A stretch of 64,000 nucleotides of DNA from Papaver somniferum. Its lineage: Eukaryota; Streptophyta; Magnoliopsida; Ranunculales; Papaveraceae. This document shows, in pieces, positions 57,351 through 64,000 of the stretch. Under the pieces are notes generated by a model, which worked only from the letters and a program-made list of their open reading frames with translations, was not told the DNA's origin and did not search any database. The position numbers were made by a program, and so were the translations under genes. Numbering within the stretch: position 1 is the first letter of the stretch; the number at the start of each line of letters is the position of its first letter. The stretch lies in contig NC_039358.1 in the NCBI RefSeq assembly GCF_003573695.1, forward strand, positions 10,086,326-10,150,325, given 5' to 3'.

Positions 57351-58319
57351 CGTTATCATGAAACATGTTCCATATAACGGTAAAACATGAACTCATTTCC
57401 TTTTATAAATCATTTTCACATACAACACAAGCAACCATGGCTTAACAACAAGAATTTCTTTCAAGCATTTAAGCAAATACATTAACTACAGAATCTTATA
57501 TTATAGTTTTCATAGTGATAAATTTATCCGATCGTCTTAAAGTTTCATATGAACATTCTTGATATATTTATGTATAATATATACATATTTCACATTAAAC
57601 TAACGGCTCAATCAAAAGATATTGATTTTACAAACGCATCACAAAATCTAGGCAGATAACATCATTTTACCAAAGTATTCACCATAAATTCATATTAGTT
57701 TCAAATTAAGCAAATCCAAATCACAATGAAAGATAAGATATTTATATACACTTTTAATAATATTTCAAATCATTTTAACATCATTAAGACTGCCGAAGAA
57801 TATCAATACCACAACAAAACTAAACTGTCCAGAATTTCAGAAACTATCACCTAAATCTAAACAAACATTCAACGGTGAATTTGTCGTGTACTGTTCTCAA
57901 AATTTAACGATAGGTACCTAATCATGTTATCTAACAATTTCAAAAGCCTGATCATCAAAGGAGATATATATTTATGTGATTAAATTACTAAAACCCATCA
58001 ATACAAAATCATACAAAATAAACACCCAAAGAAAATACCAAAAGAGAAAGGGTTACACATTATACCTTAATTCATGTGATCCTCTTGATTCTCCATGCTC
58101 TTCTAACTCCTAATTTTTATTATAATTATAAAACCTATATTAATACAACACTAAAACTAGCACTAATATACAAATTTATTATTTTCTTTATCTTTTCATT
58201 TTCTCTTAATTTTTTCTATTTACTAAAATAAATAAGTGACTTTACTTCCACCCACAACTTTCATAGTTCAAGCAACCCACCTAGGCTAAGACCAAGGAAC
58301 AACAACCTAAATAACAAGC

Positions 58320-59833
58320 AGCGCTGAATTGGGGGCCATGGAAACTAATTGGGGTCCAAGACACATTTTATACCCACACCAAAAGATATATGAGGCTTCC
58401 AAAATGATGGTGAAATAACTATTTTACCCTTATCTAATAACTTCTCCTCCCATTCTTCTTCTCTTCCCATTCTTCTTCTCCTCCGCTCCCTCTCTCCCAC
58501 TGTTTCCCATTCCATTAACGACTTCTGAGAAAAAAATTTCTCACCGATTCATCGTCGTAAGTGAACTAAAACCCCTTAATCTAAGTTGGGTTTGCGTTTT
58601 AATTTGATTTGTTGATTGAAAAATTAGGTTTTCAACTGCAAAATTGCAGTTACAGTTCCAGGTTCGTTAACCACGGTTTTTTATTGCTTAACGATTTTTG
58701 ATATGCATGTTGAATTGATGAAAAATAGTTAACCATTAGAGTGTAGTAGATAACGACCCTAAACCTGGTTTCTTCCCTAGAATAGTGTCGTCTAGAGATT
58801 TCTAAATCGTTAACGATTCTTCTCGATGATCCTTTTTAAATACGAACGACTCTGTCTTATGCAGAACCACCTCTCTGTCCCAAATAGTGACAGGGTCGTC
58901 AATATATTTCTAAAGCATTAACGATTCTTTGTTTGACAACCCTTTTGTGAAACTAACGACTCTATATGATACAAAATTTGTTCCTTGTTCAAAAAATAGG
59001 AAGGGTCGTCATGTCAAATGATTGTAGTAGTTAAATATGTTGAAGGGTCGTCATGTCAAATTTTTGAAGTCGTTAACGATATTGAAGGGTCGTTTGGTTT
59101 TATAGATTTTGCTTGCCGACCCTTGATCTATGAAATGACTCGCTAGGGTCGTCAGTATATAGGAATGCCTAATTAACGACCCTAAGAGTAACATCTTCAG
59201 AGAGTAAAATTTTTTAGAGTCGTTGGGTTCTAAACATATTAATTTAACGAATCTATATGACCTAACTAGCTAGATTCGTCAATTATATCACACTTGGTTG
59301 ACGATTTTTCATAACCTGCAAAAGTTGCAGGTTTGAGTCGTCAAAGGTTGTGTCAAGTAATTAACGACTCCTTAGAGTCGTTCGTTTATTACCCTCTCGA
59401 CTTAACGACCCTCACTCTGAGTAGTTGCATAGTGTACATGAATCGACCACTTGGGGCATCATTCATACAATTTGAAGAGTATAGGAAGTTTACCTAATTG
59501 TTTTGAGCTTCGGGTTCTTCATTTTGAGGATTGGTTCCTTCATTTTGAGCAATATGATTCCTCTACTGGAATCCCCAAAAAACTCAACTTCTTCCTCTCC
59601 ACAACACAAAAAAACAATTTTTCTTTTATCAAAATCTTATCCCTAAATCTGATTTTAATCTAATTAAACTAATTAATGATTAATTAACTTAATTACCACT
59701 AATGATTTGGGGTAGTTTAGCCATTTGAAAAAGTTGGGGATAAGGGATAACTCCCAATTACTATTTCATGACCTTTTTTCTCCTGTATCTAGGGGTCCCC
59801 AATTATTTTTCCAGGGCCCCCAATTCAGCCCCG
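58320..59833. mobile_element. E3: third member of the E1 family, 9-bp target duplication
   Basis: The left end (GCGCTGAATTGGGGGCCATG..., then AATTGGGGTCC) matches the reverse complement of the right end (GGGGCTGAATTGGGGGCCCT..., then AATTGGGGACC) over about 38 bases. Flanks ATAACAAGC (58311-58319) and ATGACAAGC (59834-59842) agree at eight of nine bases. The right subterminal region (59640-59775: AATTAACTTAATTACC, GTTTAGCCATTTG, GGATAAGGGATAACTCCC) aligns with those of E1 and E2. The minus strand near 59600-59492 reads an acidic QNEGTNPQNEEPEAQNN-like end before a splice donor, as in E1. No transposase is seen. Confidence 0.8.
58751..59415. repeat. E3 inverted-motif array (AACGACCCT / AGGGTCGTC)
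   Basis: About twenty short arms of the forms TAACGACTCT, AACGACCCT, TAACGATTCT and their complements AGAGTCGTT, AGGGTCGTC, AGATTCGTC alternate along 660 bases, usually 20-40 bases apart. The word differs completely from that of E1 and E2, but the layout (inverted arms, variable loop, same place in the element) is the same. Confidence 0.7.
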
Positions 59834-60044
59834 ATGACAAGCTACAGGGTATAACCCAACCCGAAACGGTAAATAAAAATACCGTATATTACAATAGAAG
59901 TCTAAAAATAAAATTAATTTCAATTGAAGTAGCTCTAATACTCAAGTTATTGTGAATGAGTCTTTATACTAGTTCAATATGGAAGTTCTTTCTCAAGAGA
60001 TTTTACAGTTTCCAACTGAATAAGACGTGATTGATTCTTATTGT

Positions 60045-60215
60045 TATGAGTGGAAAACCCTCTTGAAGGAAAGATGAAAATGAACTTTGATGGAGTAGCA
60101 GGTCCTAGAGGTTACGTTTGTGCTGCAGTATCTAGAAACAACAACTCTGGTCACTGGGGCAGTAAAGCTAGAGTACTGCAGTTTCACTCTCCTATTGAAG
60201 CTGAGGCTTGGAGCA
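60045..60215 (+). pseudogene. L1-type LINE RNase H domain, piece 4
   Basis: The frame from 60050 reads ENPLEGKMKMNFDGVAGPRG, then VCAAVSRNNNSGHWGSKA and SPIEAEAWSIH. NFDG and AEAWS are the first Asp motif and the Glu motif of the RNase H domain (RVT_3) at the 3' end of plant LINEs. It is broken at about 60210 by the left end of E4. The intervening 59894-60044 is LINE linker with stops. Confidence 0.75.
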
Positions 60216-60299
60216 TCCACAATAGTGCGATCAAAACCAAAGATCAAAGACCAAAAACCACGACCAAATTTGAGTTTAGTCCGTAGTATGATGCTACGA

Positions 60300-60545
60300 T
60301 AGCGAGTATATTTAGTCGAGCGGACGTATAATCAACGTCTGATAGTGGAGAGTAGCTATTAAGTACGCCCAGTTGGGGCGGCCATAAAGTTAATGCCGGA
60401 TGTGGGGCGTTGATATAGTAAACGCCGGGTGTGGGGAGGTCATATAGTTTACGCCTTTACACGGGACGGTGATATAATCCACGCCCGAAGGGGAGTTTAT
60501 ATAGTTTCCGCCGGTCCAAGGGCGTACATATAATCTCCGCCCCAC
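60300..60545. repeat. E4 array of about 42-bp units with GGCG/CGCC arms
   Basis: About six units, each with a GGCG(T/G)-type arm, a central GATATAGT or CATATAAT and a (A/T)NCGCC arm, for example GGCGTTGATATAGTAAACGC. Arms are inverted, so each unit can form a small hairpin, and the A+T core is also conserved. Confidence 0.7.
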
Positions 60546-60784
60546 TTAACACACGTAATCAACACGTGTGGAGTTCAACCCGGCGAACATTATACCTCCA
60601 CCTCCACGTAAACCCCTTTACGTGTTACACGTTTACCCTAATCTTTTCTTCTCGGTCTTCTTCTTTTCTACCTCTTTGTTTCTACCGCCATCAAAACAGA
60701 ACCTCTATCTTTCACTCCCATTCTCAGACGCAGTAACGAGTAGGAAAGGAAGAAAAAAAGGAAAATAGCAACGAGATAGATTCC

Positions 60785-63552
60785 ATGAGAGGTACGTTAG
60801 TTTTCTTAATCTCTTATATTTATCTATATTCTTGTATAATTTATTTAAGGTTTTAGTTTGTTAAAATTAGGTTTTAATTTATTTATGGTTTTAGTTTGTT
60901 AAAATTAGGTTTTAGAAAATTGGGTATTGACAAACAATTATGAATATGATATTGTATGTGAACAGATTTGAATACGTATGTTGTATGTAGATTTGGTCAA
61001 ATATGAAATTGGGTTTTAAGATGAGCTAAATTTATGTGTTTTTTCATAAATTTGGATTAATATGTGTTTTTACATTCCTTGTGGTTATGTGAATTTTATG
61101 TGTTAGATATGTATAATAGCTAATTTATATGTATGTAAATGGGGTTAAAAGTAACTGATTTTGTAGTGATTTTTATGGAATGTTGAAGTGATTAAATTGA
61201 GTTGTTATGAGGTATTTTTTTTGGTTTCTAATATGTTCTACATACATAGGTGACGATTTAATTTGTGTTTCTGGAATTATAGAATTTGGAATTAATATAG
61301 TTTGTGTTAAGGATTTATAGTATTTGGAATATAAGTAGAATTATAGAATTTGGAATTAATATAGTTTGTGTTAAGGATTTATAGTATTTGGAATATAAAT
61401 GGTGATAGACTTATAAAAATATGGAATAATGAGGGTTGGTGTTTTAAAATTGAGATTGCATCTATCTTGTGTGTGCACAGATGCTGAACAGACTCACAGC
61501 GCAGTTCAATGGTCGCATGAAGACGAACAAGAAACAAAAATTTGTAGCAGAACAGGATTACAACATAATATCTACTGGTAAAATTAAGGAGGTTGATATT
61601 CCCCGGTTAGGGCGTTTCCTTTACTGCAAGATGATAAACCGCACGCTACTACAGACATTACATTTACAGGAGAGCAGAAATTAAAGTATCAACATCGTGG
61701 ATCTCTGGCATCGGTAATTCATCACTATCAAACTATTTCACAATACTGTCTTAGAGATAAATATATTATTGAAAAAGCGGGATGGCAAAGTTTACTGAAC
61801 ATACAATGGTTGATTATATTGTTGAGTGGTTTTGGGATACAACAAATACTTTTCACTTCTCATTTGGTGAGATGGGATTTACCCCCTAGATTGGCTCATG
61901 TTGACTGGACTGAGTATCGGTGATGGGCCTGACGTTCCGTATGATTCTGGAAAGTATCAATTTGAATATGTTCGTGAGCGTATCTTTTCGGATATCCAAG
62001 ATGTCACGCTCTGTCCAAAAGCTCCGTCGTGGGTTTCAAATTCAATTAAATATTTAAGCTCATATTTCTTAGAAGACAAGTTGGTTGCGGCTGAAAATGA
62101 TAGCACCCTTGCTTATAGAGTAGCAATTGCCTTTTTCATGTATGTTTTGGGACATTTTTTCTTCTCTAATGCAAAGACCTATATTGATGCTGGATGGTTA
62201 GCTGCTTTTGAAAATCTTGATGTAGTATCCATGTATGACTGGGGTGGTGCCGCTTTTTCGAGATTGTATGCGTCACTCCGTTTAAATGGGATGAGACAGA
62301 AGGCACTATGCGGTCCATTCCAAATATTAAAGGTATTCTTTTAATCCAGTTTTTTCTTCCTTTCATTGTTTATTTTGTTGCGAAGTTATTAAATTGACTA
62401 ATTATTTTCATGGAGTAGTTTTGGGGGTATGAATATATGGGCATATGTCGACCAGACATCTCAAAAGGGAGTACATAACAAAAATGGCATGTAACTTCTA
62501 AATGGAATGTACCAAAGAATACAAATGATATTTTTCGTTGTAGGGATTTACTGAGTAAGCTTACTGCTGAACAAGTGACATGGCGCCCATGGGAATCATA
62601 CAGAGAAGTTCTTTCATCTGATATGAGAAGTTCATACAGAGAAGTTCTTTAAATGGAAACTCCAGATATATATTTTCTTACATGGGCATTGTGAGTTAAT
62701 AATTAAATTTTATTCGATAATTGTTGCTAAATACCAATAACATTTTTTTTCCATGCTTATGTAGTATATATATATCATACTTACTACATTCGTATTCCCT
62801 TTCTAACTGCACAACATAACATGTACCTCGGAGAAAGGTGCTGGAGGCAAAACCATTATACTTTTGTTGTTCCCATAAAACTACACCCAGTTATTGGGGA
62901 TATCGGCAGTATTCAAGCAGAACGCCTAAAAAGAGAAGGTTTGCTCGATGCTACAGAGATAGTGCAAGTTGTTAAAGATTATGATATATATTTGCAGTAC
63001 TAGAGAAAGGTAACTAACTACAACGATTATGTGACTCATCCTAAATGGGAAGCCCAAACATATGGGCTTGTCGGTGACTTGTATACGGACCCAATTGAAC
63101 ACCCTGCTGAACATGTACCTATCCCTCCTCCACATCTATTATACCACGTATGTTAACTTTCGAATTTTTCAAGAACGTTCAACATTTTATTATACATTTG
63201 TACTTATGTATTTTATTTTTTCATGACAGCACGAAGCTTACACATTATTTCAAGAACATGTTGATTTTAATCAACAATTTTGCGATTTTACATTATTATG
63301 GCGAAAGAAGCAGAAATACAAAGGCTGAATACTATGAACATAGATTTGCAGCAACAAATGTCTCTTTTCCGTCCGCCGCACGCTGTCCAACCTCCCCTTG
63401 GATTCGGTTCCTTTTCCCAAACAATGCCACCACAAGTTTGGAGTTCTATGAGTCAAAGATCAGCTTCAACAATGTCCTCAGTCAATGCCACTCCGAGAAT
63501 GCAGATGCCATTTATGCCACCTCGATCGGCGCCTTCGGATACTGATAGTTAA
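60785..63552 (+). pseudogene. Plant mobile domain (PMD, MAIL1/MAIN-like) gene, frameshifted
   Basis: Exon 1 contributes ATGAGAG (60785-60791) before a GTACG donor. Exon 2 starts at 61481 after GTGTGCACAG and ends at about 62332. Later exon-like blocks are near 62419-62650, 62821-63003, 63010-63150 and 63227-63552. PMD signatures are clear: YIIEKAGWQSLLNI, WDTTNTFHFSFGEMGFTP, DWLMLTGLSIGDGP, YVLGHFFFSNA and WGGAAFSRLYASL, then WGYEYMGICRP and TWRPWESYREVLSS. The C-terminus is Pro/Met/Ser-rich, ending PRSAPSDTDS. Stops in exon 2 (near 61577-61595), and frame breaks near 61810 and 61884, make it a pseudogene as read. PMD proteins exist as host proteins acting in gene silencing and as transposon-borne forms; the context here favours the latter. 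Confidence 0.8.
61275..61403. repeat. 64-bp tandem duplication in the PMD gene intron
   Basis: AGAATTTGGAATTAATATAG ... TTTATAGTATTTGGAATATAA occurs twice in direct succession, with one or two differences. A similar shorter doubling (TTTTAGTTTGTTAAAATTAGG) lies at 60850-60912. Confidence 0.9.
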
Positions 63553-63853
63553 TATTTTATCTTATCTTTCAGCGAGTAGTCATTTCAAGTGTACTCTCTC
63601 CACTATCCCTTTAGTAGTCCTCTCAAGTTTGAGAGTAGGCAGTGTGTATAGTTTTTACACCGTCCATATAGAGTATAGTCATATCAGGCTACTGACAAAC
63701 ACTTTATCTTTTTTTGGAAAAGACTTTTATTTTTTCAAGAAAATCACTATCTCTCACCATCTCCTTTTTTTTTATTAAAGCTCTTGGATATAAATTAAAG
63801 ACCTGATCACCTAATATATGAATGGAAACACCCCTCTTCTGTTTCAAATAGTA
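63553..63853. other. Non-coding DNA after the PMD pseudogene
   Basis: T-rich sequence with loose repeats of GAGTAGTC and CTCTC words near 63572-63640. No gene or element end is identified. Confidence 0.4.
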
Positions 63854-64000
63854 ATGGAAAACTATGAGAAAACCGCTCATTATTGCTCTTATGTTTCTTC
63901 TTCTTCATCATCTTCTAATTGTAGTTTTTATTCCTCTGATGATGATGCAATAACAATTATGCAAAATAACATGGCCGTTAGTTTGGGAGTCCTTGTTACA
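63854..64000 (+). CDS. Start of an unrecognised frame, cut by the window edge
   Basis: ATG at 63854 opens 49 codons with no stop to the last base. It begins MENYEKTAHYCSYV, then a seven-Ser run, CSFYSSDDDAITIMQNNMAV. A Ser run followed by an acidic DDD and a helix is seen at the N-terminus of some Harbinger-type transposase-related plant proteins, but this is only a resemblance. It could belong to E4 or to a new gene. Confidence 0.35.
   Translation, partial: MENYEKTAHYCSYVSSSSSSSNCSFYSSDDDAITIMQNNMAVSLGVLVT

Larger units (their letters stand above)
56326..59893. mobile_element. Probable solo LTR, split by E3
   Basis: It starts TGTAACACCCCGAGTTCC at 56326 inside the LINE and most plausibly ends CCGTATATTACA at 59893. 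The ends share inverted TGTAA/TTACA, and LINE-like sequence resumes afterwards. Flanks ATGAA and ATAGA are not a clean duplication, so the right boundary is uncertain. GGGGTGTTACA-type LTR ends are usual in chromovirus-like elements, which would put it on the minus strand. Without E3 it is about 2.0 kb. Confidence 0.5.
60210..64000. mobile_element. E4: transposon carrying a plant-mobile-domain gene, right end not seen
   Basis: The left end GGAGCATCCACAATAGTGCG starts inside LINE sequence and looks like the terminus of a DNA transposon. No matching inverted end occurs in the window, so it may run past 64000 or be truncated; the true end could also lie near 63600-63800. It holds a repeat array (60300-60545), a TATA-poor G+C-richer leader, and a gene on the plus strand. 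Position of an array near one end recalls E1-E3, but no subterminal similarity was seen. Confidence 0.45.

Overview
The window reads as nuclear DNA of a flowering plant. Both intact genes are split by ordinary GT-AG introns, one is a photosystem II subunit, and about three quarters of the sequence is transposable elements of plant types. Several long terminal repeat (LTR) families look like those common in large basal-eudicot genomes such as poppies, but the sequence alone does not prove the species. I saw no rRNA, tRNA or CRISPR structure.

Genic part, 1-14.8 kb. After about 3 kb of mostly featureless DNA comes a complete psbR gene (3275-4544, +, five exons, 142 aa) with I-boxes and a G-box upstream. 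A complete OLA1/YchF-type ATPase gene follows (14629-8473, minus, twelve exons, 394 aa). The two are transcribed towards each other. Between them sits E1 (5260-7925), a DNA-transposon-like element with 41-bp terminal inverted repeats and an 8-bp target duplication. It carries a small spliced acidic gene and two arrays of short inverted motifs. A GC-rich MITE lies in an OLA1 intron. A second element of the same family, E2, lies just upstream of OLA1 and is split by a hAT-like insertion.

Repeat nest, 18.8-60.2 kb. An old, broken L1-type LINE on the plus strand has received at least three large insertions. The first is an LTR (18967-45349, target duplication GTATC) that itself contains a gag-bearing LTR retrotransposon (19640-43483). 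That one contains a second gag-bearing element on the minus strand (21758-40231), which contains a very young non-autonomous element (27187-35696, target duplication TTTAA) with one long gag-like frame. The second insertion is a non-coding, large-LTR element (46246-55956, target duplication AAAGT). The third is a probable solo LTR (56326-59893) holding E3, a third relative of E1 and E2. The two gag elements lack reverse transcriptase and integrase cores, have damaged protease sites, and each has an antisense reading frame near its 3' LTR.

Right edge, 60.2-64 kb. A fourth element, E4, starts inside the LINE RNase H domain. It has an array of short repeats with inverted arms, then a multi-exon, frameshifted plant-mobile-domain gene. 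The first 49 codons of an unrecognised open frame run off the right end.

The main observations are the E1-E3 family with its inverted-motif arrays (one inside the intron of a small spliced gene), the antisense frames in the two gag elements (one with a TATA box at a sensible distance), and the nest itself, whose insertion order is readable from target-site duplications.
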